From contig UBJO01000034.1 in NCBI GenBank assembly GCA_900465665.1, positions 52,429 through 116,428 of the forward strand: a stretch of DNA of 64,000 bases, written 5' to 3'. Below are positions 23,754 through 33,382 of the stretch, one piece after another. The position numbers and the translations under genes were made by a program. This DNA comes from Hyphomicrobiales bacterium (GTDB lineage: Bacteria > Pseudomonadota > Alphaproteobacteria > Rhizobiales > Rhizobiaceae). Below the pieces are notes generated by a model that ran no database searches, was not told where the DNA came from, and was given only the letters and a program-made list of their open reading frames with translations. Position 1 is the first letter of the stretch. Each line of letters begins with the position of its first letter.

Positions 23754-26700
23754 TACCAAATTTCTGTATCCGGCGCCCCGTCGCCACCACGCTTCTCGCC
23801 ATCGGCGCCGTGCTTGCCGGCATCGCCGGCTACCAGCTCGTGCCGGTGGCAGCCCTGCCGCAGGTCGACTTCCCGACCATCAACGTCTCGGCGGCGCTGA
23901 CCGGCGCTTCGCCGAAGACCATGGCGACATCGGTCGCCACACCGCTGATCAAGCAGTTCGAGACGATCCCCGGGATCAGCGAGATCAGCGCCACCAACTC
24001 GCTCGGCAATACCAGCATCGTGCTGCAGTTCGATCTCAACCGCAGCATCGATGCGGCGGCGGCCGACGTTCAGGCGGCGATCTCGCATGCGACGCGGCAG
24101 CTGCCAGACAACATGACGACGCCGCCGAGCTACAGGAAGACCAACCCGGCCGACGCGCCGGTCATGCTGCTCGCGGTACAGAGCGATACGATGCCGCGCA
24201 GCAAGCTCGACGATGTCGCGGAAAACATCATCTCGCCCTCGCTTTCCACCCTGCCCGGCGTTGCCGAGGTCTCGGTCTTCGGCGCACAGACCTATGCCGT
24301 GCGCGTCGAGGTCGACCCGAACAAGCTGCTCAACCGCGGCCTCGGGATCGATACGGTCAACAAGGCGATCCAGGCTGCCAATAGCCAAGTGCCGGTCGGC
24401 ACGTTGCAGAACGACAGCCAGAGCATGACGATCACCGCCGACACGCAGCGCACCAATGCCGAGCAGTTCCGCACGCTCGTCATTGCCAATCCTGGCGGCG
24501 CGCCGATCCATCTCGGCGATGTCGCCGACGTTGAGGATAGCGTCGAGAACCAGAACACCGGCAGCTGGTACGACGGCAAGCAGAGCATCATCCTGGCGAT
24601 CCAGCGCCAGCCGGATGCCAACACGGTCGCCGTCGTCGATGCGATCAATGCGAAGCTGCCGGCGCTGCATGCCGAGATACCGGGATCGGTGACGACGCAG
24701 GTGATGAACGATTCGGCCAAGCCGATCCGCGACGCGATCTCGGACGTGAAGTTCACGCTGTTCCTGACGATCGGCCTCGTCGTTCTGGTCATCTACCTCT
24801 TCACCGGCCACCTGACGGCGACGATCATACCGGGCCTTGCCGTGCCGCTGTCGCTGATCACCACCTTCGGGATGATGTATGTGCTGGGCTACAGCGTCGA
24901 CAACATCTCGCTGCTCGGGCTGACTCTCGCCGTCGGTCTCGTGGTCGACGACGCCATCGTCATGCTCGAAAACATCCTGAGGCACGTCGAGGATGGCATG
25001 CCGGTTCTCGAGGCCGCCATCAAGGGATCGGGCGAAGTCAGCTATACGATCATCTCCATGTCCGTCTCGCTGATCGCGGTCTTCATTCCGATCCTGCTGA
25101 TGGGCGGCGTGGTCGGGCGCATCTTCAACGAGTTCGGCATGGTGGTGGCGATCGCGATCGTCGCCTCGGCCATCGTGTCGCTGACGGTCACGCCGATGCT
25201 CGCCTCGCGGCTTGGCAGCGGCCATAGCCAGCCGCCCTTCTTCATCCGCTGGTTCGATGCCGGCTTCGAGCGAACGCTGCGTGGGTATGACCGCTCCGTT
25301 GCCTGGTGCCTGGCGCACCGTCCAGCCATTCTCGGGCTGTTTCTCGCCTCGGTCGGACTGACCATCTACCTGTTCATGACGCTGCCGACGAGCTTCTTCC
25401 CGACGGAAGATATCGGCCGCCTCAACATCTCGACCCGCGCCCGCCAGGATATCTCCTACCCGGCGATGAAGGATCTGCAGAACCAGGCTGCGGCACTGGT
25501 GAAGCAGAACCCGGCGGTCAATCACGTCATGTCGATCGTCGGCGGCAATGCCCGCAGCCCGCTGAACAACGGCACGATGTTCGTCGAACTGAAGGACAAG
25601 AAGGACCGGCCGCCGCTTGACCAGACGCTGCGCGCACTGCGCGCCAGCATCAGCAAGATCCCCGGCTTGCAAGCCTTCATCACGCCGCAGCAGAGCTTGC
25701 GTTTCGGTGGACGGCAAACGGCCAGCCAGTATCAGCTGGTGGTGCAGGCACTCAGCGCCGACCAGACCAACCTCTGGGCCAACAAGATCCAGCAGGCCAT
25801 GCACGGCGATCCGCGCTTTACCGACGTGACATCGGACGCGCAGAACAACGCGCTGCAGGCCGAGATCAAGGTCGATACGGAAAAGGCCGCCGCCTTCGGC
25901 ATCACCGACGACCAGCTGCGCACGACGCTGCAAGAATCCTTCGGTGGTTACGCGGCGGCGCAGATCCAGTCGACCGGCGACAGCTACGACGTGCTCGTCG
26001 AGTACGACACCAACGCGCCCTGGGATGACCAGAAGCTGCAGGACATCCGCGTGGCGTCGTCAAGCGGCGCGCTCGTTCCGCTGTCGAACTTCGCGACGGT
26101 CGAACGCACCACCGGACCGGTGACGATCAACCAGACCGGCCAGCTGGTCTCGACCACCGTGTCGTTCAACCTGCCCGCCGGCGAGGCGCTGGGCGATGCG
26201 ACGGCTGCGATCGACCAGATCAAGAAGGACATCGACATGCCCTCGGACGTCTTCACGTCCTATGGCGGCACGGCGCAGATCTTCGAGCAATCGCAGGGCA
26301 ACACGCCTCTCCTGATCCTGGCGGCGGTGCTGACGATCTATGTCGTTCTCGGCGTCCTCTACGAGAGCTTCATCCACCCGCTGACGATCCTCTCCGGCCT
26401 GCCCGCGGCAGCCCTCGGCGCGCTTCTGGCATTGAGGGTGATGAACTTCGATCTGTCGATCATCGCGCTGATCGGCCTCCTGATGCTGATCGGCATCGTC
26501 AAGAAGAACGCGATCATGATGATCGACGTGGCGCTGGAGAACCTGCGATCGAGCACCGGCATGACCTCGTCCGAGGCCATCCACGAAGCCTGCGTACGGC
26601 GTTTCCGGCCGATCATGATGACGACCTTCTGCGCACTGCTCGGCGCGCTCCCGATCGCGCTCGGCTCGGGCGCGAGCTCGGAGCTTCGCCAGCCGCTCGG

Positions 26701-26866
26701 CATTGCCGTGGTCGGCGGCCTCATCGTCAGCCAGGCGCTGACGCTGTTCATCACCCCCGTCATCTTCGTCGAGATGGGACGGCTCAGCGACTGGCTGCTC
26801 AGCCTTGGGCGAAAGAAGACAGAAGAGCAACACGAGGAGCCCGCCCGGGCCATCGCAGCGGAATGA
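23750..26866 (+). CDS. RND efflux pump, HAE1 family (MdtB/MexB-like)
   Basis: This 1038-residue pump has the RND signature: an N-terminal helix (FCIRRPVATTLLAIGAV), a large periplasmic porter domain, and TM4 with DDAIVMLENI, which holds the proton-relay aspartates. A second repeat begins near residue 520. The true start is the ATG overlapping the adaptor stop; an upstream extension in the same frame lies inside the adaptor gene. The substrate range is unknown. A terminator follows 5 nt after the stop. Confidence 0.92.
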   Translation: MIPNFCIRRPVATTLLAIGAVLAGIAGYQLVPVAALPQVDFPTINVSAALTGASPKTMATSVATPLIKQFETIPGISEISATNSLGNTSIVLQFDLNRSIDAAAADVQAAISHATRQLPDNMTTPPSYRKTNPADAPVMLLAVQSDTMPRSKLDDVAENIISPSLSTLPGVAEVSVFGAQTYAVRVEVDPNKLLNRGLGIDTVNKAIQAANSQVPVGTLQNDSQSMTITADTQRTNAEQFRTLVIANPGGAPIHLGDVADVEDSVENQNTGSWYDGKQSIILAIQRQPDANTVAVVDAINAKLPALHAEIPGSVTTQVMNDSAKPIRDAISDVKFTLFLTIGLVVLVIYLFTGHLTATIIPGLAVPLSLITTFGMMYVLGYSVDNISLLGLTLAVGLVVDDAIVMLENILRHVEDGMPVLEAAIKGSGEVSYTIISMSVSLIAVFIPILLMGGVVGRIFNEFGMVVAIAIVASAIVSLTVTPMLASRLGSGHSQPPFFIRWFDAGFERTLRGYDRSVAWCLAHRPAILGLFLASVGLTIYLFMTLPTSFFPTEDIGRLNISTRARQDISYPAMKDLQNQAAALVKQNPAVNHVMSIVGGNARSPLNNGTMFVELKDKKDRPPLDQTLRALRASISKIPGLQAFITPQQSLRFGGRQTASQYQLVVQALSADQTNLWANKIQQAMHGDPRFTDVTSDAQNNALQAEIKVDTEKAAAFGITDDQLRTTLQESFGGYAAAQIQSTGDSYDVLVEYDTNAPWDDQKLQDIRVASSSGALVPLSNFATVERTTGPVTINQTGQLVSTTVSFNLPAGEALGDATAAIDQIKKDIDMPSDVFTSYGGTAQIFEQSQGNTPLLILAAVLTIYVVLGVLYESFIHPLTILSGLPAAALGALLALRVMNFDLSIIALIGLLMLIGIVKKNAIMMIDVALENLRSSTGMTSSEAIHEACVRRFRPIMMTTFCALLGALPIALGSGASSELRQPLGIAVVGGLIVSQALTLFITPVIFVEMGRLSDWLLSLGRKKTEEQHEEPARAIAAE

Positions 26867-26871
26867 TCGAG

Positions 26872-26900
26872 ACGGGCGCCCATTGGCGCCCGTTTCATTT
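26872..26900 (+). terminator. Intrinsic terminator of the RND operon
   Basis: ACGGGCGCC and GGCGCCCGT form a perfect 9-bp stem around CATT, followed by TTCATTTT. Confidence 0.85.
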
Positions 26901-27031
26901 TGCGCTTCCGCGTCTTGAATAAGACAGACCGCTGTGGCATCACGCGCCCTCTTGAATTCGGGTGTCCCTTGGCGCCCCGGCGGAGCAATTGCTCCAGTCT
27001 CCAGCAACGATCGACATTGAGAGGTGCGAGC

Positions 27032-28324
27032 ATGGCTCAAGCGCTAGGTTTGGACTTTGGCACGACCAACACCGTACTGGCCACCGCGGATGGCAAGACC
27101 ACGCATTCCATGGGCTTCACCAGCTCGGCGGGCGAAAGCGACAGCATGCGCACCGCGCTGTCCTTCATGAAAGACGGCAAGCTCGGCGCTTCGGCGCTGA
27201 AGGTCGAGGCAGGGCATGCGGCGATCCGCCAGTTCATCGACAATCCCGGTGACTGTCGCTTCCTGCAGTCGATCAAGACATTCGCCGCCAGCGCCCTCTT
27301 CCAGGGCACGCTGATCTACGCCAAGCGTCACAGCTTCGAAGACCTGATGGAGGTCTTCATCCGCCGCCTCAGCAACTATGCCGGCAACAACTGGCCATCG
27401 GACGTCGCGCGCATCGTCACTGGCCGGCCGGTGCATTTCGCCGGCGCGAGCCCCGATCCGGTTCTGGCGACGCAGCGCTACAACGAGGCGCTGTCGCGTT
27501 TCGGCTTCCCCGAGGTGCACTATGTCTACGAACCCGTGGCGGCCGCCTTCTACTTCGCGCAGAACCTGAAAAGCGACGCGACGGTGCTGGTCGCCGACTT
27601 CGGCGGCGGCACGACCGACTATTCGCTGATCCGCTTCGAGACCGTCGCCGGCCAGCTGAAGGCGACGCCGATCGGCCATTCCGGTGTCGGTATCGCCGGC
27701 GACCACTTCGACGCGCGCATCATCGAAAACGTCGTTGCGCCTGAAATCGGCAAGGGGAGTCATTTCAAGAGTTTCGACAAGATCCTTGAAGTGCCGACCA
27801 ACTACTACTCCAGCTTCAGCCGCTGGAACCAGCTGTCGATCTTCAAGACCTCGCGCGAATACGAGGACCTGAAGAAGCTTGTCAGAACCGCGCTCGAACC
27901 CGAGAAGCTGGAGCTCTTCATCGATCTCGTCGACCACGACGAAGGCTATCCGCTCTACCAGGCGGTGTCCGCGACGAAGATGGCGCTGTCGGCCTCTGAG
28001 GAAGCCGAGTTCAACTTCTCGCCGCTCGGCCGCGCCGGAAAGCGGATGGTGGCCCGCGCCGACTTCGAGAGCTGGATTTCGGACGATCTCGCGCGCATCG
28101 AAGGCGCGCTCGACGATGTGCTCGAAAAGACCAACACCGAAGCGGGCGCGATCGACAAGGTGTTCCTCACCGGCGGCACCTCCTTCGTTCCGGCGGTGCG
28201 CCGCATCTTCACCGAGCGCTTCGACACCGATCGTATCGAGACCGGCGGCGAGATGCTGTCGATCGCGCACGGTCTGGCGCTGATCGGCGAACGCGACGAT
28301 ATCGCGCAATGGACGGTGCAATAG
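27032..28324 (+). CDS. Hsp70-like protein (YegD family)
   Basis: This 430-residue actin-like ATPase has the phosphate-1 motif LGLDFGTTNTV, phosphate-2 VADFGGGTTDYS and the adenosine motif FLTGGTSFVP. The substrate-binding domain of DnaK is absent, as in YegD-type Hsp70 relatives. ATG 27032 is preferred because DFGTTN follows at the usual distance and the preceding codons have no family features. The role of YegD proteins is poorly defined. No DnaJ-like partner is nearby. Confidence 0.85.
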   Translation: MAQALGLDFGTTNTVLATADGKTTHSMGFTSSAGESDSMRTALSFMKDGKLGASALKVEAGHAAIRQFIDNPGDCRFLQSIKTFAASALFQGTLIYAKRHSFEDLMEVFIRRLSNYAGNNWPSDVARIVTGRPVHFAGASPDPVLATQRYNEALSRFGFPEVHYVYEPVAAAFYFAQNLKSDATVLVADFGGGTTDYSLIRFETVAGQLKATPIGHSGVGIAGDHFDARIIENVVAPEIGKGSHFKSFDKILEVPTNYYSSFSRWNQLSIFKTSREYEDLKKLVRTALEPEKLELFIDLVDHDEGYPLYQAVSATKMALSASEEAEFNFSPLGRAGKRMVARADFESWISDDLARIEGALDDVLEKTNTEAGAIDKVFLTGGTSFVPAVRRIFTERFDTDRIETGGEMLSIAHGLALIGERDDIAQWTVQ

Positions 28325-28383
28325 GCCGGGATATGGCGGCGGCGCACTTTCATTGAGGCTTGAGCTTCGGTAATGTCGCGCCC

Positions 28384-29265
28384 ATGATCTCCGTCAACGA
28401 CCTCTCTTCAGGCGAACTCGCAGCCCTTCTGCATTTTCATGCGGATGCCGGTGTCGAGTGGCTGCTGGAAGAAGAGGCCGTCGATCGCTTCGCCGAATTC
28501 GAGGCGATGAAGGCGGCGCGCCGCAGCGCCGCCCCTGCCCCGCAGGCGGAGGCGCGCGAGACGGCATCCCGCGCACCAATGGCTTCCGCACAGCGCGGCG
28601 CGCCCCAGCCGGAGCGCTCGGCGCAACGGCCGCAGCCGGCGATCCCCGACGGCGAGGCGATCCAGCAGGCGCGTTTCGCCGCCGAAAGCGCGCGTTCTCT
28701 CGCGGAGCTGAAGACCGCGCTCGAAGCCTTCAATGGCTGCAATCTCAAGCACAGCGCGCGCTCGACGATCTTCGCCAGCGGCGATGCTGCGAGCGGCATC
28801 ATGCTGATCGGCTCGGCGCCGGGCGCGGAGGACGATCGCGAGGGGCAGCCGTTTGCCGGACGGCCCGGCCAGCTGCTGGACAAGATGCTTGCCGCGATCG
28901 GGCTCGACCGCGCCGGCATCCTGTTGACCCAGGTCATTCCGTGGCGCCCGCCGGGCAACCGCGTCGCCTCCCCCGCCGAGATGGATATCTGCCGCCCCTT
29001 CATCGAGCGGCAGATCGCGCTTGCCGAGCCGAAAGTGATTCTCCTGCTCGGGAATTTCGCCGCCCGGGTGTTTTTTGGCGAAGGCGACACCATTCACGGC
29101 TTGCGCGGCCAGTGGCGTGAAATTGCCGCAGGCGACCGTGTCGTCCCCGCCATTGCCACGCTCCATCCGCAGGACCTGTTGACCGCGCCGGTCAATAAGC
29201 GCTTGGCCTGGAACGATTTATTGGCTTTCCAAGCGAAACTGACAGAAATCAATTCTGCCTCCTAA
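28384..29265 (+). CDS. Uracil-DNA glycosylase superfamily protein (family 4-like)
   Basis: This protein of about 293 residues has a low-complexity N-terminus rich in Ala, Pro and Arg, then a UDG fold from about residue 105. Motif 1 is GSAPGAEDDREGQPFAG, then PWRPPGNR, then motif 2 LHPQDLL. Family 4 enzymes use four cysteines to bind a 4Fe-4S cluster; only two cysteines occur here (FNGCNL and DICRPF). It probably removes uracil or deaminated bases from DNA, but the missing ligands make cluster binding unlikely. The start is uncertain (TTG 28360 possible). Confidence 0.78.
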   Translation: MISVNDLSSGELAALLHFHADAGVEWLLEEEAVDRFAEFEAMKAARRSAAPAPQAEARETASRAPMASAQRGAPQPERSAQRPQPAIPDGEAIQQARFAAESARSLAELKTALEAFNGCNLKHSARSTIFASGDAASGIMLIGSAPGAEDDREGQPFAGRPGQLLDKMLAAIGLDRAGILLTQVIPWRPPGNRVASPAEMDICRPFIERQIALAEPKVILLLGNFAARVFFGEGDTIHGLRGQWREIAAGDRVVPAIATLHPQDLLTAPVNKRLAWNDLLAFQAKLTEINSAS

Positions 29266-29297
29266 ATAACCAACATTGACAGATTTGCGACGAAACC

Positions 29298-29314
29298 CAT
29301 GCGCAAAACGCATG
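29298..29314. repeat. Inverted repeat CATGCG-CAAAA-CGCATG
   Basis: This 6-bp perfect inverted repeat lies 33 nt after the UDG gene and about 90 nt before the next small gene. It may be a weak 3' hairpin or an operator. Confidence 0.3.
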
Positions 29315-29404
29315 CCTGCCGCGTATTCCTATGCCTTGTGAAATCTATTGTGCGCTGCAATATTAGCGTTGTGTCTTGGGAGGAATCACTAAGGAACCAA
29401 GGCA

Positions 29405-29596
29405 ATGAGCAACACTCGTCGTCCTACACACTGCAGATTTGAAACCTTGAGAAACGCAAACAGCAACGGCCGCACCACGCAGAGCTACTGCCGCACCGGC
29501 TTCGCCACCAACGAGCAGATGATCGCTCGTGGCACTGGCGCGAGCGGTCGCATCGTGCGCCCCGCTGCCATCTTCGCGGATTTCCAGCAGTATTGA
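29405..29596 (+). CDS. Small hypothetical protein
   Basis: This 63-residue basic protein (begins MSNTRRPTHCRF, ends FADFQQY) has two cysteines and no signal peptide or membrane segment. AAGGA 9 nt upstream gives a plausible start. I do not recognise a family. It stands alone between the UDG gene and a convergent regulator-like gene. Confidence 0.45.
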   Translation: MSNTRRPTHCRFETLRNANSNGRTTQSYCRTGFATNEQMIARGTGASGRIVRPAAIFADFQQY

Positions 29597-29783
29597 TCGC
29601 AGTGCACGGCCACTCGCCGTCCCTGCCGCTTATCGGCTTATTCTCATGACGACCCGCATCATCTCACTTCTTTGCAAGATCGACGCCATCGAGCATATCC
29701 GCGCAGCGGTATGCGCCGCGGAAGCCTACGATCGCGAATTCTGACGCGTCGCCATCGGCGCACGCCAGAGCCGCCGCAGCGGC

Positions 29784-30650
29784 CTACCTCTCTCCCGACA
29801 TCTCGCTTGCCGCGTGAAACGCCTGATCGACATAGGCGAACTTGATCGCCTGCCACTGGCAATATTCCTCGACGAACGCGCGCGATATCCATAGCGACGG
29901 CTTCTTCGTGTCGACGTCCCATCCCATACAACCACCCTGCGCCGCCTTGGCGAAGAGGCGTTGCATATGCGTGCGCGATATCATGAAGTCCGCAGCCAGC
30001 GCCCTGCTATCCAATGGACCAACAAAGAAGCGATCGGGATGCGGCTCATCGGGATCGATCCTCGACATCAGATAATCGACAATCAGCCCGCCGGCATCGT
30101 TCCACATAAACACGCCCACCCGCTCCGGCGGCTCGCGCCAAGCAGCATCGCGCAGGCAATCGCGCGCGATGCGTGGCTGCATCAGCCGTATCCACTCAGG
30201 GTTTGCCTGGAACTGCGCCGCCCTGTCGCCATCATCGAGGACGTCGAGCGCCAGCAAGTTGGACCAGACCCAACTGAACATCGCCTGCTGCGCGATGTCG
30301 GCCACGTCGTAGCGGCGCGGCCGCTTGCGTTCCTCGCCTGGGACACAGGTGATGAACCTGTAGGTCGCGAGTTCATCGATAAAGCTGCGGATGGTGTTGC
30401 GGCTCGCGGCCTTGAAAGCCGTGATCTCCGTCGTCAGTGCCGTCGCCGTTAGCCCCGACGTTGGATCACCATCGATACGTTCCATGCTGAGCGCATAGGC
30501 GACCTGCGTGAGCAGCCACCGCTGGTGCGATGCGAGCAAGCGCGCAAGCCTTGGGCCGGCATCGAACATGTTGCGCATGCGGCTTGCGTGAAATCGAATA
30601 CCCAGGATGAACTTGGGGTCGGCTATCAAGTCTGTGGCACTAAACGGCAT
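29784..30650 (-). CDS. Putative DNA-binding protein with two winged-helix-like regions, family unknown
   Basis: This 288-residue soluble protein is not assigned to a named family. Residues about 70-115 (TTEITAFKAASRNTIRSFIDEL, then a basic RKRPRRYDV wing) look like a winged helix. A second helix-turn-helix-like stretch (SRALAADFMISRTHMQRLFAKA) lies near residue 225. ATG 30650 is supported by GGAG 4 nt upstream. Upstream lies an AT-rich region with an inverted repeat, suggesting autoregulation. A repressor-like role is a guess. Confidence 0.55.
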   Translation of the reverse strand: MPFSATDLIADPKFILGIRFHASRMRNMFDAGPRLARLLASHQRWLLTQVAYALSMERIDGDPTSGLTATALTTEITAFKAASRNTIRSFIDELATYRFITCVPGEERKRPRRYDVADIAQQAMFSWVWSNLLALDVLDDGDRAAQFQANPEWIRLMQPRIARDCLRDAAWREPPERVGVFMWNDAGGLIVDYLMSRIDPDEPHPDRFFVGPLDSRALAADFMISRTHMQRLFAKAAQGGCMGWDVDTKKPSLWISRAFVEEYCQWQAIKFAYVDQAFHAASEMSGER

Positions 30651-30738
30651 TTGTCTCCCGGACGGCACTCGACCTCGTGTAATCGCAAGTCAAGCAAACT
30701 AAAGCCGCCACTTATTTTCAACATCAGGATGTATAAAT

Positions 30739-30757
30739 AAATGAAAGTTGTTCATTT
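30739..30757. promoter_or_regulatory. Inverted repeat AAATGAA-N5-TTCATTT
   Basis: This perfect 7-bp inverted repeat lies in the AT-rich gap (30651-30872), about 90 nt upstream of the winged-helix-like gene. It is a candidate operator for that gene. Confidence 0.35.
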
Positions 30758-30872
30758 TTAAAAATCATAGGCGACTGTCACACGCTACCCTCAAATTTTG
30801 TAGGATGGGTTGCGGAACAGCAAAAATGCATGAATTTTGCGACACTTAGCCGCACGATTTCGTGAGCGGGAA

Positions 30873-31805
30873 CTACGGAGAGCTGGCTTTTCGTGCAGCC
30901 GCCCGCTCGAGTTCCAGCTGGTGCTCGCGGTAGATGATGAAAATGCCCGCGGCAACGATGACAGCGGTTCCGATCAGCATGCTTGTGGTCGGGATGTCAT
31001 CGAACACGAAGTAGGCGAGCACGCTGCCGAGCACGATGGACGTGTACTCGAACGGCGCGATCGTCGAGACATCCGCATGCCGGTAACTTTCCGTCAGGAA
31101 AATCTGCGCGACGCCGCCGCAGAAGCCGGCGGCGATCAGGTAGAGCTGCGGCGCGAGATCGAGCAGATCCCAGCCGAAGGGCACGGTGAACAACGAAAAG
31201 ACCGAGGCTGTGATCGAGAAATAAAGTACGATCGTCGAGGTCTTCTCTTCCTCGACCAGCTTTCTCACCTGGATCATCGCGAGACCACCAAGAACGGACG
31301 CCAGCAGCACCGTGACCGCGCCGATCGCCTGTTCGGTCTCGACACCGCCATCGCGAAACAGCGTGAGCTTCGGCCAGGACACGATCGCCACGCCGATCAG
31401 GCCGACAAAGACCGCGCTCCAGCGATAGATGCGCACCGTCTCGCCCAGAAGCAGAGCGGCGAAGACAACCGCGATCAGCGGCATGGCATAACCAAGCGCG
31501 ATCGCCTCGGGTAGCGGCAGATGCAGCAGCCCATAAAAGCCCAGGCCCATCGAAATGATGCCGAGCGTGCCGCGCTTGAGATGGCCGACGGGATTGGCCG
31601 TGTAGAACGACGCCTTCAACTGTCCGCGATAGGCGAGGAACGCCATGATCGGGAACAGGGCGAAGAACGATCTGTAGAAGGTGACCTGGCCGGGCTGGAT
31701 GCCGGCGCCAGCAAGCTTGATGAAGGTCTGCATCGCCAGGAAGAAGACGACGGAGGCGACTTTGCACGCGATACCTCGCATCGGATTTTCGAATACCGGC
31801 CGCAT
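30873..31805 (-). CDS. DMT superfamily transporter (EamA family)
   Basis: This 310-residue permease has ten predicted membrane helices in two EamA repeats; the first repeat carries FYRSFFALFPI and LPEAIALGYAMPL. Members export metabolites such as amino acids or import S-adenosylmethionine; the substrate is unknown. ATG 31805 gives the usual family length. The open frame extends 77 codons upstream without membrane or family features, so that extension was rejected. It is divergent from the MCP-tip gene. Confidence 0.75.
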   Translation of the reverse strand: MRPVFENPMRGIACKVASVVFFLAMQTFIKLAGAGIQPGQVTFYRSFFALFPIMAFLAYRGQLKASFYTANPVGHLKRGTLGIISMGLGFYGLLHLPLPEAIALGYAMPLIAVVFAALLLGETVRIYRWSAVFVGLIGVAIVSWPKLTLFRDGGVETEQAIGAVTVLLASVLGGLAMIQVRKLVEEEKTSTIVLYFSITASVFSLFTVPFGWDLLDLAPQLYLIAAGFCGGVAQIFLTESYRHADVSTIAPFEYTSIVLGSVLAYFVFDDIPTTSMLIGTAVIVAAGIFIIYREHQLELERAAARKASSP

Positions 31806-32115
31806 GTCAGAAACTCGCGAATTCACCAATGGAACGTCGGGGGATCGCACCGGATTCGATGCAACTACAATGTGCCAGCGGTTCGCCCGAAAGAACAGGC
31901 TAAAACGCCGAAAAAGCGAGTTCTGGCGCCGGTTTGAGCTGAAACATGTCGAGCGGCCATCCGAGACGGAAAAAATCGGCGAAAACACCCGATAATAATT
32001 GGCGTCCGCGTCCGCCGTTAACACTTTGAAAACCATAAACTCGCATTGATTCTTCTATTGCAGACATACCTTTTTCATACATTCACAACCTAAACCTGTT
32101 TCAGGAGGCATGCAT
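31806..32115. other. Divergent promoter region without recognised gene
   Basis: This 310-nt gap lies between the DMT permease and the MCP-tip/Cache gene. It shows no convincing coding sequence or RNA. The only clear element is the AGGAGG at 32103-32108, the ribosome-binding site of the next gene. Confidence 0.4.
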
Positions 32116-33219
32116 ATGATGCCGTCTACGTTACCCGAACGCCAGCAGCCAGCGGCAACGCCGCGCTCCATGCGGGTCGTGACAGAAGGGATCGGTTCCG
32201 ATCTCGAGCGCTTCAGCGCCGACAATACACACGTCGTCAAGCAGATCAGACTGCTTGCGATCAACGCGCTCATCGAGGCCGCGCGCGCCGGCGAAACCGG
32301 CAAGGGCTTTGCCGTGGTGGCCAACGAGGTGCAGCGTCTGGCCCAGATCGCCAGCGAGATCGCCGACACATTCGAAAGCAACGTTCTCGGCCGCATCGGT
32401 CTTTCGCGCAGAATGGCGGATGGGCTGGTCAACGAACTCGAAGGCGTGCGGCTGACCGATCTGGCGCAGACGCTGGTGCAGCTGATCGTCCGCAACCTTT
32501 TCGAGCGGACGGCGGATGTGCGCTGGTGGGCGACGGACGCCGCACTGTGGCAGACCTTGCAGGAGCCGAGCACTGGCAGCGCCAGCTTCGCGGCCGAGCG
32601 TCTCGGCGTGATCAATCGCTTCTATACCGTCTATCTCGACCTTGTGCTGACCGACCTCACCGGGCGGATCGTCGCCTCGGCAAATCCCGAGTTTCAGCGG
32701 CGGCTGCTCAATACGTCGCTCGCCAACGAGGCATGGCACAAGGCCGCGGTCCAATGCCGATCCGGCAACGATTACGTGGTGGACGAAGTTTGCAAAAGCC
32801 AGCTGCATATCGGGCGCACGGCGCTTGTCTATGCGACAGGCGTGCGCGAAGGTGGGAAGCTCGATGGAAAGCTGATCGGCACGCTCGGCGTCTATTTCGA
32901 CTGGCAGAACCAGGGTCAGGCGATCGTCGACAAGGAAGCCAACCTGCCGCCGCAGGTCGCGGACCGTACGACGGTCATGATCCTCGACGGCGGCGGCAGG
33001 ATCATCGCCTGCAGCAATCCGTCCCTGATGTTCAGCCGCTTTGCGCTGCACATTCAGCATGGGCAGGAACGCGGCAGCTACTACGACAACAACGGATCCA
33101 TCGTCGCCTATGCGAAGACGCTCGGCTACGAGGACTATGATGGGCTGGGCTGGTACGGTGTCGTTGTGCAAAAGACCGAAGATGAAACAGCGATAAAATC
33201 GATCCTCAATCTGAGATAG
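32116..33219 (+). CDS. Soluble protein with MCP signalling tip followed by a Cache-like sensor domain
   Basis: This 367-residue protein carries, at about residues 46-77, the conserved hairpin tip of methyl-accepting chemotaxis proteins ([19 protein letters not shown], then [10 protein letters not shown]), which in receptors contacts CheA and CheW. A PDC/Cache-like domain follows (about 160-360: [36 protein letters not shown]). No signal peptide, membrane segment or HAMP domain is seen. The order is the reverse of a normal receptor. ATG 32116 has AGGAGG 7 nt upstream; ATG 32110 is too close. Confidence 0.75.
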   Translation: MMPSTLPERQQPAATPRSMRVVTEGIGSDLERFSADNTHVVKQIRLLAINALIEAARAGETGKGFAVVANEVQRLAQIASEIADTFESNVLGRIGLSRRMADGLVNELEGVRLTDLAQTLVQLIVRNLFERTADVRWWATDAALWQTLQEPSTGSASFAAERLGVINRFYTVYLDLVLTDLTGRIVASANPEFQRRLLNTSLANEAWHKAAVQCRSGNDYVVDEVCKSQLHIGRTALVYATGVREGGKLDGKLIGTLGVYFDWQNQGQAIVDKEANLPPQVADRTTVMILDGGGRIIACSNPSLMFSRFALHIQHGQERGSYYDNNGSIVAYAKTLGYEDYDGLGWYGVVVQKTEDETAIKSILNLR

Positions 33220-33382
33220 CCAGGCAAGAGACTATAGTATCTCCCCCCAGAAATAGCCGATGTGCCATCCCACCTTCGGCTTTAGCTTTAATTCAGACTT
33301 TAGTGTAATTGTACCAATCAAATTTTACGGCAGAGCGCCCACTCTGTTTGCGAAGCATTGTCTAAAGGTCTCAGGGAATATC

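Noticed and set aside
29646..29744. 32-codon reading frame after the small hypothetical gene
   Set aside because: No ribosome-binding site and no recognisable features; too short to support.
31806..32036. 77-residue N-terminal extension of the DMT permease
   Set aside because: It has no membrane or family features, and ATG 31805 gives normal family length.
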